Origin: Pseudoruegeria sp. HB172150
GTDB taxonomy: Bacteria; Pseudomonadota; Alphaproteobacteria; Rhodobacterales; Rhodobacteraceae
Assembly: GCF_013184805.1 (NCBI RefSeq)
Contig: NZ_JAATNG010000003.1
Location: forward strand, 124,001 to 188,000
Direction: 5' to 3'
DNA: 64,000 bases
Position 1 is the first letter of the stretch, and each line of letters opens with the position of its first letter. Under the pieces are notes generated by a model. That model ran no database searches. It was not told where the DNA came from and saw nothing but the letters and a program-made list of their open reading frames with translations. Below are positions 42,887 through 52,053 of this stretch, in pieces. Made by a program: the position numbers and the translations under genes.

Positions 42887-44158
42887 ATGCTTCTGAAATC
42901 CTGGATCGCCTCGGCGAATTCGGCCGAAACCGAATTTCCGCTGAACAACCTGCCTTACGGCGTATTTTCCGTAGGCGACGGCGACCTGCGCTGCGGTGTG
43001 GCTATCGGGGACCGGATCCTCGACGTCACCGGGCTGGAAGAATCCGGCACGCTTCGCTCCGACCCGGACGTTGACGTGCTGGACGTACCCTTCTGGAACG
43101 ACTTCATGGAAATGGGCCCGAAGGTCTGGACGGAGTATCGCGCCAAGCTTCAGGCGTTGCTGGCCGTGGGAGCGGAAGAACAGACCCAGGAAACCTGTAC
43201 CTTCTATTCCGTCCCGATGTCCGAGGCGACGCTCCACATGCCATTCCGGGTTGCGGAATACACCGATTTCTATGCCGGCAGGAACCACGCCTTCAACGTC
43301 GGCACCATGTTCCGCGGGCCGGAGAATGCATTGCCGCCGAACTGGCTGCATATTCCCATCGGCTATAATGGGCGTGCTTCGTCTGTTACGGTCTCGGGAA
43401 CCGATGTGCGGCGGCCATGGGGGCAACTGAAAGCGCCGGATCAGGAGATGCCGGTTTTCGGACCGTGCAAGCGGTTCGATATCGAACTGGAGATGGGCGC
43501 CATAGTCGGCCAGCCCTCCGACGCACCGGTCACGGTGCAGGAAGCCGACGATATGATCTTTGGCTACGTCCTGCTCAACGACTGGTCGGCGCGCGATATC
43601 CAGGCTTGGGAATACCAGCCACTGGGTCCGTTCCAGGCGAAAGCAACGGCGACGTCGATCAGCCCGTGGATTGTGACCAAAGCAGCGCTGGAGCCGTTCC
43701 GCTGTTCCACGCCGGAACGTGAGAAGGAGTTGCTGCCTTACCTGAGCGAACCCGGGCCAATGCTGTACGACATCCCCCTTTCAGTCTCTATCAAGACGGA
43801 AAAGGCCGAGGTGCCGGAGGTTCTGTCGCGGACGAACTATCGCGAGATGTACTATTCCGCGGCCCAGCAGCTGGCGCATCACACCACGGCGGGGTCGCCG
43901 ATGAATGTGGGCGATCTGCTGGGATCCGGAACGATTTCCGGCGCCACGAAGACGGAGCGCGGCTCGCTGCTGGAGCTTAGCTGGGGCGGCAAGGAACCGA
44001 TTGAACTGGCATCGGGCGAGACCCGCAGCTTCATCGAGGATGGAGATATGCTTACGCTTTCGGGCGCCGCGCAGGGTGACGGTTACAGGGTTGGTTTCGG
44101 CGATTGCACCGGGAGAGTGATCCCGGCGCTGGACGATCCCTACGCGAGGGGCAAATGA
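42887..44158 (+). CDS. fahA: Fumarylacetoacetase
   Basis: 423-residue hydrolase that splits fumarylacetoacetate into fumarate and acetoacetate, last step of the homogentisate route. The N-domain starts LKSWIASANSAETEFPLNNLPYGVF. The catalytic His is in DFYAGRNHAFNVGTMFRG and the metal-binding acids in FDIELEMGAIVG and LLNDWSARDIQAWEYQPLGPF. It lies 12 bp after the small membrane peptide gene in the hmgA operon. Its 3' end almost touches (2-bp gap) the convergent DUF2585 gene. Confidence 0.95.
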   Translation: MLLKSWIASANSAETEFPLNNLPYGVFSVGDGDLRCGVAIGDRILDVTGLEESGTLRSDPDVDVLDVPFWNDFMEMGPKVWTEYRAKLQALLAVGAEEQTQETCTFYSVPMSEATLHMPFRVAEYTDFYAGRNHAFNVGTMFRGPENALPPNWLHIPIGYNGRASSVTVSGTDVRRPWGQLKAPDQEMPVFGPCKRFDIELEMGAIVGQPSDAPVTVQEADDMIFGYVLLNDWSARDIQAWEYQPLGPFQAKATATSISPWIVTKAALEPFRCSTPEREKELLPYLSEPGPMLYDIPLSVSIKTEKAEVPEVLSRTNYREMYYSAAQQLAHHTTAGSPMNVGDLLGSGTISGATKTERGSLLELSWGGKEPIELASGETRSFIEDGDMLTLSGAAQGDGYRVGFGDCTGRVIPALDDPYARGK

Positions 44159-44160
44159 CC

Positions 44161-44721
44161 CTAGCCGCCCTGCTGCCATTGCAAGACGCTGTCGAGCGGC
44201 CAGACCAGCATAAGGATGTTGAGCGCCAGCCCGTCGCGGATCAGGTACATCGTCAGCACCTCGAAGCCGATCACGATAGCGACGCTGGCCCAGACCGGAA
44301 TGCGGCTTGCAAGGAAGAAGCCGAGCACCATCGCCAGAACATCGACCAACGAATTGATGATGCTGTCACCGTTGTAATCGAACGACACCGTGTGTGTGCG
44401 ATAGCGCTCGATCACCCAGGCGGAATTCTCGACGATTTCCCAGGCGACCTCGACCGCAACAGCGATGGCGAGACGCGTGCCGAAGGGCAGGCGGCGGGCA
44501 AAAAGCCAGAGAATTCCGTAGAACAGGATGCCGTGCAGCAGGTGGCTGGGTGTGTACCAGTCAATCAGATGCTGGCTGCTCTGTTCGGTCGGGACATTCC
44601 CGCCCCAGAGCTGCACGTATCCGCAGGGGCAGATCAGGTTGCGGCCGTTCAGGTACAGAATGACAACCATGGCCATCAGGATGGCCAACGATATCCAGTA
44701 GGGCAGCGCGCGTTTCGTCAT
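44161..44721 (-). CDS. DUF2585 family membrane protein (UPF0314 type)
   Basis: 186-residue inner-membrane protein with four or five hydrophobic segments. The core IDWYTPSHLLHGILFYGILWL and VAVEVAWEIVENSAWVIERYR, followed by YNGDSIINSLVDVLAMVLGFFLA, is the DUF2585 signature with conserved His, Glu and Asp residues inside membrane helices. Function is unknown. The ATG at 44721 (MTKRALPYW) gives the usual length. It interrupts the homogentisate cluster on the opposite strand, being divergent from the MBL gene with a 58-bp gap. Confidence 0.8.
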   Translation of the reverse strand: MTKRALPYWISLAILMAMVVILYLNGRNLICPCGYVQLWGGNVPTEQSSQHLIDWYTPSHLLHGILFYGILWLFARRLPFGTRLAIAVAVEVAWEIVENSAWVIERYRTHTVSFDYNGDSIINSLVDVLAMVLGFFLASRIPVWASVAIVIGFEVLTMYLIRDGLALNILMLVWPLDSVLQWQQGG

Positions 44722-44779
44722 TCGCGCGAGGCAAGCATATGGGCGCAGCGGCGTCCAGAGAGTTGAAAGGACCACAGGC

Positions 44780-45730
44780 ATGGCCAAGGCATTCGCGTCG
44801 CAAGGCGACATGGCGGAGAAGGACATCAGCTTTACCGAGATCGGTGACGGGCTTTATGCCTTTACCGCGCAGGGCGATCCCAACTCCGGCGTGATCATCG
44901 GCGACGAGTCGGTGATGATCGTCGAAGCGCAGGCGACCCCGCGGCTGGCACGGAAGGTGATCGAGTGCGTGCGGACCGTGACGGACAAGCCGATCTCTCA
45001 CCTCGTTCTGACCCACTACCACGCCGTCCGGGTACTCGGTGCCTCCGCCTTCATGGCGCCTCAGGTCATCATGTCGGAAAACGCCCGCGCGCAGGTAGTC
45101 GAACGAGGGCAGGAGGATTGGGACAGCGAATTCGCCCGGTTCCCGCGGCTTTTCCAGGGGCACGAGGAGATCCCCGGCCTGACCTGGCCGACGACCACGT
45201 TCAACGGGCGAATGAGTGTCTATCTCGGGCAAAGGCGCATCGACATCATGCAGGTGGGTCGCGCGCATACTGCCGGGGATTCGGTAATCTATGTACCGGA
45301 TCAGAACGTGATGTTTACCGGCGATATCGTCGAATACAAATCGGCCTGCTATTGCGGCGACGGGCATTTCCACGACTGGCCCGGTACCGTTGAGAACATC
45401 CGGGCCTGGGATCTGGACGCCATCGCACCGGGCCGCGGCGATGCTCTGGTCGGGCGCGACATGGTCAACGCGGCGCTCGATTCCACGACCGATTTCGTTC
45501 GCTCCACCTATCGCCCCGCCGCGAAGGTCGCGCTTGCGGGCGGGTCATTGAAAGACGCATGGGACGCGGTGCGCGCGGAATGCGATCCGAAGTTCAGCGA
45601 CTATGCAATCTATGAACATTGCCTGCCGTTCAATGTTGCCCGTGCCTACGACGAAGCCCGTGACATCGACACGCCGCGCATCTGGACCGCCGAGCGCGAC
45701 AAGGAGATGTGGGACGCATTGCAGGGATAG
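44780..45730 (+). CDS. MBL-fold hydrolase-like protein with altered metal motif
   Basis: 316-residue metallo-beta-lactamase fold protein. The usual HxHxDH motif reads HYHAVR (in VLTHYHAVRVLGASAF), so the Asp and last His of the second metal site are replaced by Val and Arg. A further His-Asp pair is kept (GRAHTAGDSVIYV), and the later Asp is in MFTGDIVEYK. I have the impression that HYHAVRVLG is typical for relatives in aromatic-degradation clusters, so it is likely functional with one metal or as a non-hydrolase. GAAAGGA precedes the ATG. It is followed at 6 bp by the DinB-like gene. Confidence 0.8.
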   Translation: MAKAFASQGDMAEKDISFTEIGDGLYAFTAQGDPNSGVIIGDESVMIVEAQATPRLARKVIECVRTVTDKPISHLVLTHYHAVRVLGASAFMAPQVIMSENARAQVVERGQEDWDSEFARFPRLFQGHEEIPGLTWPTTTFNGRMSVYLGQRRIDIMQVGRAHTAGDSVIYVPDQNVMFTGDIVEYKSACYCGDGHFHDWPGTVENIRAWDLDAIAPGRGDALVGRDMVNAALDSTTDFVRSTYRPAAKVALAGGSLKDAWDAVRAECDPKFSDYAIYEHCLPFNVARAYDEARDIDTPRIWTAERDKEMWDALQG

Positions 45731-45736
45731 GGATGC

Positions 45737-46252
45737 ATGGAACCGTACCGGACAATGGCGCTGAACAACGCCTGGGCGAATTCGACATTTTACAGTGCGA
45801 TGGCGGGACTGTCGGAGGCCGAGTTCACGGCACCGCGTCCGGGGTTCTTTCCGTCGATCTGCAAGACGATGAACCATATCTATGAGGTCGATCTCTTCTA
45901 CGTCGACGCCTTGGTCGAGGGCGGTCTGGGCCGGTCGGTCTATGACCGCGACCCGGTCACGGAAATCGGCTTGCTTGGAGAGCTTCAGGCAGATGTCGAC
46001 ATGCGCCTCGCCGTGTTCTGCTCAGGGCTAAACGAAGATGACCTTTCACGGCGTGTACTGACGGAGCGGGGCCACGACCCGAACGTGACCGAAGAGATTG
46101 GCGCACTCCTGCTGCATCTGTTCCAGCATCAGATCCACCATCGTGGCCAAGCGCATGTGCAGCTTCAGGACGCGGGGGTCGCGCCACCGCAGCTGGACGA
46201 TTTTCATCTGGAGGACGGACGCGTGCCGTCGGCAATGGCGTACTTCGGTTAA
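45737..46252 (+). CDS. DinB-family (YfiT-like fold) putative thiol-dependent isomerase or transferase
   Basis: 171-residue four-helix bundle protein of the DinB superfamily. The three metal-binding His are visible: one in MNHIYEVDLFY and two in LLHLFQHQIHHRGQAH. The superfamily contains thiol-dependent S-transferases and mycothiol-dependent maleylpyruvate isomerase. In this cluster, HmgA and FahA are present but no GST-type maleylacetoacetate isomerase is, so this protein may perform that cis-trans isomerisation; this is inference. It is 6 bp behind the MBL gene. Confidence 0.8.
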   Translation: MEPYRTMALNNAWANSTFYSAMAGLSEAEFTAPRPGFFPSICKTMNHIYEVDLFYVDALVEGGLGRSVYDRDPVTEIGLLGELQADVDMRLAVFCSGLNEDDLSRRVLTERGHDPNVTEEIGALLLHLFQHQIHHRGQAHVQLQDAGVAPPQLDDFHLEDGRVPSAMAYFG

Positions 46253-46331
46253 ATTAGGGACTGTCGGAGAGGGGTAGGTGCCGTGCATCGGGCGTTGACC
46301 CTAATGATCCGAAATCTTGGGAGGACCATCG

Positions 46332-47882
46332 ATGCCCTACGACTACCAACCCTTTCCCTATGTCGCTCCACCGGGTTTGAGCCGCCCGGAACCGCGGCAT
46401 CGTGTCGTGATTGTCGGCGCTGGTCCTATCGGACTCGCCATGGCACTTGAGTTGGCGAACCACGGCGTGGAGAGTGTCATCATCGATGACAATGACGTCG
46501 TCTCCGTTGGCAGCCGCGCGATTTGCTGGTCGAAGCGCAGCCTCGAGATTCTCGACAGGCTGGGTGTCGGAGAGCGTGCCGTCGAAAAAGGAGTTACCTG
46601 GAAGGTCGGCCGGACATTCCATCGGGATGCGGAAGTCTTCAATTTCGACCTGTTGCCGGAAGAGGGCCACAAGATGCCGGCCTTCGTGAATCTGCAGCAG
46701 TATTACGTCGAGCAGTATCTGGTGGAGGCGGTGCAAGCCAATGATCTGATCGACCTGCGCTTCAAAAACAAGGTTACGGGTATCGAGCAAAATGCCGACT
46801 TCGCGCGCGTAGAGGTCGAGACACCGGATGGCACCTATTCGCTGGAGGCCGAATACCTGATCGCATGCGACGGTGCGCGCTCTCCCGTCCGCGGAATGAT
46901 GGGGTTGGAATTCGATGGCGAGTTGTTCGAAGAACGGTTCCTGATCGCGGATATCGAGATGAAAGCCGACACGCCCCCGGAACGCTGGTTCTGGTTCGAA
47001 CCGACATTTCATACGGGTCAGTCGGCTCTGCTGCACAAGCAGCCGGACAACATCTATCGCATCGACCTGCAGCTTGGATGGGATGCCGATCCGGAAGAAG
47101 AGCGGAAGCCCGAGCACGTGATCCCGAGGATCGAAAAAGTCGTCGGACATTCCGATTTCAAGCTCGACTGGGTCAGCGTCTACACGTTCCAGTGCCGTCG
47201 GCTGCAGCGTTTCGTGCATGACCGAGTGATCTTTGTCGGCGACAGTGCTCATGTCGTCTCCCCCTTCGGGGCGCGGGGCGGCAATGGAGGCCTGCAGGAT
47301 GTCGACAACCTGGGCTGGAAGCTGGCGGCTGTGCTGGAGGGGAGTGCCGAAACAGTTTTGTTAGAGACTTATGACACCGAGCGCATTCATGGCACTGACG
47401 AGAACATCATGAATTCGTCGCGGTCGACCAAATTCATGACTCCCGCGGACGGTGCGGAGCGGCTGTTTCGTGATCAGGTGCTCGCGCTGGCGGCCAAAGC
47501 GCCCTTTGCCCGGAGTTGGGTCAACTCCGGCCGCCTGTCGATTCCCTGCGTCTACCCCAGCCACGGAAATGACGATCCCGCAATGCCAAGAGCCTCACGA
47601 CCGGGCACTGTGGCGCCAGATGCGCCGTTGGGCAACGACTGGCTGCTCAGCCAGTTGGGCGGCCGGCTGGTATTGCTGGTCCTCGGCGCCGAACTCGACA
47701 ACATCGATGGTGCGGAGATCATTCGCCCCGAAGTCACCGACACGATCCGCAGACGCTACCTTGGTAGCGAACAGCGTGCCATCTACCTGATCCGCCCGGA
47801 TCAGGTCGTGGCTGCACGCTGGCCCTATACCGACAAGACGGCGATTGAGCGCGCCATTGCAGATATCTGGAGAGGCGCATGA
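46332..47882 (+). CDS. FAD-dependent aromatic hydroxylase (MhpA-like)
   Basis: 516-residue class A flavoprotein monooxygenase. The FAD-binding motifs are GAGPIGLAMALELA near the N-terminus, the DG motif in ACDGARSPVRGMMG and the GD motif in IFVGDSAHVVSPFGARGGNGG. A thioredoxin-like C-domain is suggested by the extra 130 residues after the helix, as in 3-(3-hydroxyphenyl)propionate hydroxylase. In this cluster it may form homogentisate from a hydroxyphenylacetate-type substrate; the substrate is inferred. GGGAGGACC precedes the ATG at 46332. The last four bases overlap the DUF2783 gene. Confidence 0.87.
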   Translation: MPYDYQPFPYVAPPGLSRPEPRHRVVIVGAGPIGLAMALELANHGVESVIIDDNDVVSVGSRAICWSKRSLEILDRLGVGERAVEKGVTWKVGRTFHRDAEVFNFDLLPEEGHKMPAFVNLQQYYVEQYLVEAVQANDLIDLRFKNKVTGIEQNADFARVEVETPDGTYSLEAEYLIACDGARSPVRGMMGLEFDGELFEERFLIADIEMKADTPPERWFWFEPTFHTGQSALLHKQPDNIYRIDLQLGWDADPEEERKPEHVIPRIEKVVGHSDFKLDWVSVYTFQCRRLQRFVHDRVIFVGDSAHVVSPFGARGGNGGLQDVDNLGWKLAAVLEGSAETVLLETYDTERIHGTDENIMNSSRSTKFMTPADGAERLFRDQVLALAAKAPFARSWVNSGRLSIPCVYPSHGNDDPAMPRASRPGTVAPDAPLGNDWLLSQLGGRLVLLVLGAELDNIDGAEIIRPEVTDTIRRRYLGSEQRAIYLIRPDQVVAARWPYTDKTAIERAIADIWRGA

Positions 47883-48070
47883 GCCATCTGCTCGATACAC
47901 CAAACCTCACCGATCATGACGGGTTCTACGCCGAGTTGCTCGCGGCGCATAAGGGGCTGAGCGAACCTGAAAGCCACGCATTGAATGCACAGCTTGTGCT
48001 GATCCTTGCCAACCATATTGGCGACCGTCAAGTATTGAGCGAGGCCCTGGTGCTGGCCAGAAAGGTCTAA
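47879..48070 (+). CDS. DUF2783 domain-containing small protein
   Basis: 63-residue helical protein with the DUF2783 pattern LYAEL(L)xAHxGLSExES, seen here as FYAELLAAHKGLSEPESHALNAQLVLILANHIGD (in part). It starts at ATG overlapping the stop of the hydroxylase gene and is probably a partner of that enzyme. Function unknown. Its 3' end overlaps the convergent phosphatase gene by four bases. Confidence 0.85.
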   Translation: MSHLLDTPNLTDHDGFYAELLAAHKGLSEPESHALNAQLVLILANHIGDRQVLSEALVLARKV

Positions 48071-48795
48071 AGGACCACGCGGCCCGAGTTCGTCAGCACC
48101 CAGGCATCGCGGCCCTCGAAAACCGCGGCTGTCATCGGCCGGCCGTATCCCGCACCAGTGTCGAGATTCACGCGATTCCCGTGATGCTCTGGCTGTTCCG
48201 CCGGGGTGTGACCGTGGATGATCAGCTTTCCGTGGTCGCGGCTGTCGTCGAGAAACTCGTACCGAATCCAGATCAGATCATCCTTTGCCTGCTCATGAAG
48301 CGGTACACCGGGGCGAATGCCGGCGTGGACACAGAACAGGTCCTCGGTCTCGTAGTACAATGGCAGGCTGTTCAGGAACGAGATGTGCTCTCCGGGGATA
48401 GCCTTCAGCGCCTCTTCCTGAACAGCCTTCGGATCGGCGTTATCGCCCATCTCCACGCCGTAGGACGCAAGCGTCGCGGGACCGCCAAGGTTAGGGCGAA
48501 GCCAGAACTCTGCCATGTCGAAGAGCGGGTCGTCATGGTCTTCGAAATTCAGGAAGTCGAGAAACATCTGGTCGTGATTGCCGCGGATCACCTCCCACGG
48601 TTCGCCTCGTTCGACACCTGCTATCAGGTCGGTGATGACACCCGCCGAGTCGGGCCCGCGATCAGTCAGATCGCCCAAATGGACCAGCGGCGCATCCATA
48701 TCGCCGAGCACATCACGATCCGCCGCAACGCGGGCATGGGCAGCGCGAAGCATTTCTCGCTGCCCATGAATGTCGCCAATGGCATATAGCCGCAT
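48067..48795 (-). CDS. Metallophosphoesterase, Ser/Thr protein phosphatase-like
   Basis: 242-residue calcineurin-type phosphatase. The metal motifs are all visible: YAIGDIHGQ, HLGDLTDRGPDS, RGNHDQM, and later CVHAGIRPG and IIHGHTPAEQPEH. It is of the PrpA/diadenosine tetraphosphatase-like bacterial group, but the substrate cannot be decided. It lies 18 bp behind serA on the same strand and may be read through from serA. Confidence 0.88.
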   Translation of the reverse strand: MRLYAIGDIHGQREMLRAAHARVAADRDVLGDMDAPLVHLGDLTDRGPDSAGVITDLIAGVERGEPWEVIRGNHDQMFLDFLNFEDHDDPLFDMAEFWLRPNLGGPATLASYGVEMGDNADPKAVQEEALKAIPGEHISFLNSLPLYYETEDLFCVHAGIRPGVPLHEQAKDDLIWIRYEFLDDSRDHGKLIIHGHTPAEQPEHHGNRVNLDTGAGYGRPMTAAVFEGRDAWVLTNSGRVVL

Positions 48796-48813
48796 TCGGT
48801 GTCCTCTCAGGGT

Positions 48814-50409
48814 CTAGTCGACATCGAACCGCAACGGACGAACCTGCTGGAACAGCCCGGTTTCATTGAGCGCCTTGATCGCCTGCTCCGACGGTTGCTC
48901 GTCAAGATAGAGCAGCGCGATGGCATTCTTACCGCGCTCGGACCGGCCCAGAGTGAAGTTCGCGATATTCACACCGTTGGTTCCGAGGGTCCCGCCCAGC
49001 GTACCGATTATTCCCGGAACGTCCTTGTTCGTGGTGTAGAGCATATGCTCACCGACTTCGGCATCGATATTGATACCCTTGATCTGGATGAAGCGTGGCT
49101 TGTGATCTGAGAACACGGTGCCTGCGATGGAGCGTTCGCGCGTGGGGGTGACCACCGTCAACTTCATGTAGCCGTCAAAAACACCGGATTTTGTCTGCGT
49201 GGTCGTGGCGATGTCGATGCCGCGTTCTTTGGCGACGACGGGGGCCGAGACCATGTTCGCATCCGGGTTGGTGGCCTTCATGATCCCCGCCAGCGCGGCC
49301 GAGGTCAGTGCGGCGACGTTCATGTCGGCCGCGTGGCCGTCGTAGAGGATGTTGATAGCCTCGATCGGTTCATCGGTCAGCTGTCCGGCGAAGCCGCCAA
49401 GGTGACCCGCAAGCTTGATCCACGGCCCCATCACCTTGGCCTCTTCGGCGGTGACGGAGGGCATGTTCAGCGCGTTCTGAACCGCACCGGTCAGCAGGTA
49501 ATCCGACATCTGCTCGGCGATCTGCAGGGCGACGTTTTCCTGCGCCTCGGTTGTGGACGCACCGAGGTGCGGAGTGCAGACGACATTCGGCAGGTCGAAC
49601 AGCGGGTTCTCGACGGCGGGTTCCTCCGCGAAAACATCGAACGCTGCGCCAGCGACATGGCCGGATTTCAGCAGTTCAGCCATCGCCTCCTCATCCACCA
49701 ATCCGCCACGAGCGCAGTTGATGATGCGCACACCTTTCTTGGTTTTCGCCAAGTTCTCGCGCGAAAGGATGTTCCGGGTCGAGTCTGTCAGCGGCACATG
49801 TAGCGTTATGAAATCGGCGCGCTTCAGAAGCTCGTCGAGTTCCACCTTCTCGACGCCCATGTTGTCGGCCTTCTCCTGACCGAGATAGGGGTCATACGCG
49901 ACGACCTTCATTTTCAGGCCCAGCGCCCGGGCGCAGACGATGCCGCCGATGTTCCCGGCGCCGATCACGCCAAGGGTCTTGCCGGTCAGCTCGACTCCCA
50001 TGAACTTCGACTTTTCCCATTTGCCGGCATGGGTCGATGCGGATGCCTCGGGGATCTGCCGGGCCACCGCAAACATCAGTGCGATGGCGTGTTCCGCCGT
50101 GGTGATCATGTTCCCGAAAGGCGTGTTCATGACGATCACGCCTTTTTTAGAAGCTGCTTCCTTGTCGATGTTGTCCGTGCCGATCCCGGCACGGCCCACG
50201 ACCTTCAGCTTGTCCGCCTTTTCCAGGATGGTCGGCGTGACTTTGGTGGCCGAGCGGATCGCGAGGCCATCATACTGCCCGATGATTTCGGCCAGTTTTT
50301 CTTTGTCCTTACCCACGTCGGGCAGGAAATCCACGTCAATCCCGCGGTCGCGGAAGATCTGAACGGCGGTTTCCGACAGCTTGTCGGAGACGAGTACTTT
50401 GGGAGCCAT
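48814..50409 (-). CDS. serA: D-3-phosphoglycerate dehydrogenase
   Basis: 531-residue NAD+-dependent enzyme for the first step of serine synthesis. The Rossmann motif is GKTLGVIGAGNIGGIVCARA; catalytic Arg and Glu are in NCARGGLVDEEA and EEPAVEN and His in CTPHLGASTTEAQENVA. The C-terminal ACT-type domain follows (NKDVPGIIGTLGGTLGTNGVNIANFTLGR, in part), so serine feedback control is possible. AAAGGA precedes the ATG. It is transcribed after serC; a hairpin lies between the two genes. It is of the long type with an intervening domain. Confidence 0.94.
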   Translation of the reverse strand: MAPKVLVSDKLSETAVQIFRDRGIDVDFLPDVGKDKEKLAEIIGQYDGLAIRSATKVTPTILEKADKLKVVGRAGIGTDNIDKEAASKKGVIVMNTPFGNMITTAEHAIALMFAVARQIPEASASTHAGKWEKSKFMGVELTGKTLGVIGAGNIGGIVCARALGLKMKVVAYDPYLGQEKADNMGVEKVELDELLKRADFITLHVPLTDSTRNILSRENLAKTKKGVRIINCARGGLVDEEAMAELLKSGHVAGAAFDVFAEEPAVENPLFDLPNVVCTPHLGASTTEAQENVALQIAEQMSDYLLTGAVQNALNMPSVTAEEAKVMGPWIKLAGHLGGFAGQLTDEPIEAINILYDGHAADMNVAALTSAALAGIMKATNPDANMVSAPVVAKERGIDIATTTQTKSGVFDGYMKLTVVTPTRERSIAGTVFSDHKPRFIQIKGINIDAEVGEHMLYTTNKDVPGIIGTLGGTLGTNGVNIANFTLGRSERGKNAIALLYLDEQPSEQAIKALNETGLFQQVRPLRFDVD

Positions 50410-50446
50410 ATTCGATGGTCCTTTGAAACAATTATCCGGGGGAGGA

Positions 50447-50469
50447 AGGTGCGCCGGTCCGGCGCACCT
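50447..50469 (-). other. Intercistronic hairpin between serC and serA
   Basis: AGGTGCGCCG pairs perfectly with CGGCGCACCT around a 3-base loop, 28 bp behind the serC stop. No T tract follows, so partial termination or mRNA processing between serC and serA is more likely than full termination. Confidence 0.5.
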
Positions 50470-50496
50470 GAATTTGTAAGTTGGAATACTGACGCG

Positions 50497-51651
50497 TCAG
50501 GCCGACGCTGTCTGATCCTCGAGCACCTGTTCGAAGGCCCATTTGAGCCAGAGCGTCAGCTTCTCGATATCCGCCGATTCGATCGTGCCGCCGCACCAGA
50601 TCCGCAGGCCCGGAGGCGCATCGCGGTAGGCGCCGATGTCGTAGGCGGCGTTGTAGTCGTCCAGCTTCTTGGCGACCGCCTTGGCGAAAGCCGCCCCGTC
50701 CTTGATCCGGTCGTCAGTGAACTTGAGGCAGACACTTGTGTTCGACCGCGTTGCAGGATCGACGGCGAGGTTCGAGAGCCAATCGTTCCGGTCGCAGAAA
50801 TCCCAAAGCACTTTGGCGTTGGTATCTGCACGTTCGATCAGCTTCGGAAGGCCGCCAATCGATTTCGCCCAATCCAGAGACTGCAAATAGTCTTCAACAG
50901 CCAGCATCGACGGTGTGTTGATCGTCTCTCCGACGAACACTCCTTCGATCAGCTTACCGCCCTTGGTCAGGCGGAAAATCTTCGGCAGCGGCCAGGCGGG
51001 TGTATAGCTTTCCAGCCGCTCTACGGCACGCGGGCTGAGGATCAGCATGCCATGCGCCGCCTCACCACCCAGCACCTTCTGCCAAGAGAAGGTAACGACA
51101 TCCAGCTTTTCCCACGGCAGGTCCTGCGCGAAAGCAGCCGAGGTCGCGTCGCAGATCGTCAGACCGGCACGGTCGGCCGGGATCCCATCGCCGTTCGGAA
51201 CGCGCACGCCAGAGGTGGTTCCATTCCAGGTAAAGACGACATCGGTATCGAAATCGACGGTAGCGAGGTCGACGATCTCGCCATAGTCGGCGGTCTTGAC
51301 CTCGGCATCCAGCTTCAGCTGCTTGACCACGTCGGTCACCCAGCCGGCGCCGAAGCTCTCCCAGGCCAGCATCGTGGCCTTGCGCTCGCCCAGCAGCGAC
51401 CACATCGCCATTTCCATCGCGCCAGTATCGGAAGCAGGAACGATGCCGACGCGGTAGTCATCCGGTATACCAAGGATTTCGCGCGTACCGTCGATGGCAG
51501 CCTTCAGCTTGGCCTTGCCGACTGCGGCGCGATGCGAACGGCCAAGTGCGGCGTCCGACAGCTTATCCAGGGAAAAATGCGGGGGTTTGGCACAGGGGCC
51601 AGAGGAGAACCGCGGATTTGCCGGCCGCGATGCCGGTTTTCTCGTATCCAT
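50497..51651 (-). CDS. serC: Phosphoserine aminotransferase
   Basis: 384-residue PLP enzyme for the second step of serine synthesis. The start with [13 protein letters not shown] and later [14 protein letters not shown] belongs to the alphaproteobacterial/archaeal-like subgroup. The PLP Lys is in [16 protein letters not shown]. It lies upstream of serA on the same transcript. A hairpin leader overlaps its ribosome site. The gene is divergent from serB, so all three serine genes are together. Confidence 0.94.
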   Translation of the reverse strand: MDTRKPASRPANPRFSSGPCAKPPHFSLDKLSDAALGRSHRAAVGKAKLKAAIDGTREILGIPDDYRVGIVPASDTGAMEMAMWSLLGERKATMLAWESFGAGWVTDVVKQLKLDAEVKTADYGEIVDLATVDFDTDVVFTWNGTTSGVRVPNGDGIPADRAGLTICDATSAAFAQDLPWEKLDVVTFSWQKVLGGEAAHGMLILSPRAVERLESYTPAWPLPKIFRLTKGGKLIEGVFVGETINTPSMLAVEDYLQSLDWAKSIGGLPKLIERADTNAKVLWDFCDRNDWLSNLAVDPATRSNTSVCLKFTDDRIKDGAAFAKAVAKKLDDYNAAYDIGAYRDAPPGLRIWCGGTIESADIEKLTLWLKWAFEQVLEDQTASA

Positions 51652-51657
51652 CTATGG

Positions 51658-51694
51658 ATATCCTTCCAGATATACGCCCCTCGTTGGGGAGGGG
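51658..51694 (-). promoter_or_regulatory. serC leader with two hairpins, Shine-Dalgarno in the second (serC-motif-like)
   Basis: On the minus strand a first stem CCCCTC/GAGGGG (51694-51677) is followed by ATATC-TGGAAG-GATAT (51673-51658). The Shine-Dalgarno GGAAGGA lies in the loop and second strand of the latter, nine bases before the serC ATG. The position and the two-hairpin layout fit the serC RNA motif described for alphaproteobacteria; I cannot align it to confirm. It suggests translational control. Confidence 0.5.
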
Positions 51695-52053
51695 TGTCCC
51701 GCCGCCGCACATACGCCCGCGACACGTGTCTGGCAAGATGGCTCGTGCTGTCGCGTTTCGGAAAAGTTTTCACGATCATCATTAGGCGCAACAATTATGC
51801 CCCGGCTGCAGACGGGACAGGCGCTCGACTGCCAATGCGTTGGCCATGGCGGGAAACCGGAAAAACCACCATGTTCGCCTTACCGTCGTGTCCGGTTGAC
51901 ATGCCGCCAGGGGCTTGGTGATGAAACGTACGAAGCAAGAGACGCGTTCCGAGCGCGTTTACCAGTAAGGACCGGACCCACTTTTACCCTTTGTTAATCG
52001 CGGCTATAGGCCGTGCGGTCTTCTGCAGCAGCTACACCTACGGCAAACCGCGT
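51695..52053. other. Divergent serC/serB intergenic region
   Basis: About 360 bp without a gene I can support. It must hold the promoters of serC (minus) and serB (plus). On the minus strand CATAAT near 51797-51792 is a candidate -10 for serC without a good -35. The plus-strand open frame at 51799-51997 has no ribosome site or recognisable sequence. A weak TTGTTA is seen at 51992 ahead of serB. Confidence 0.4.

Noticed and set aside
44780-45730. MBL gene as a pseudogene because of the HYHAVR motif
   Set aside because: Full length with a good ribosome site, close operon spacing and other metal residues kept; the change looks like a subfamily trait.
51799-51997. Plus-strand open frame in the serC/serB gap as a small gene
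   Set aside because: No ribosome site, no signal or membrane segment and Arg/Cys-rich composition typical of non-coding GC-rich DNA.
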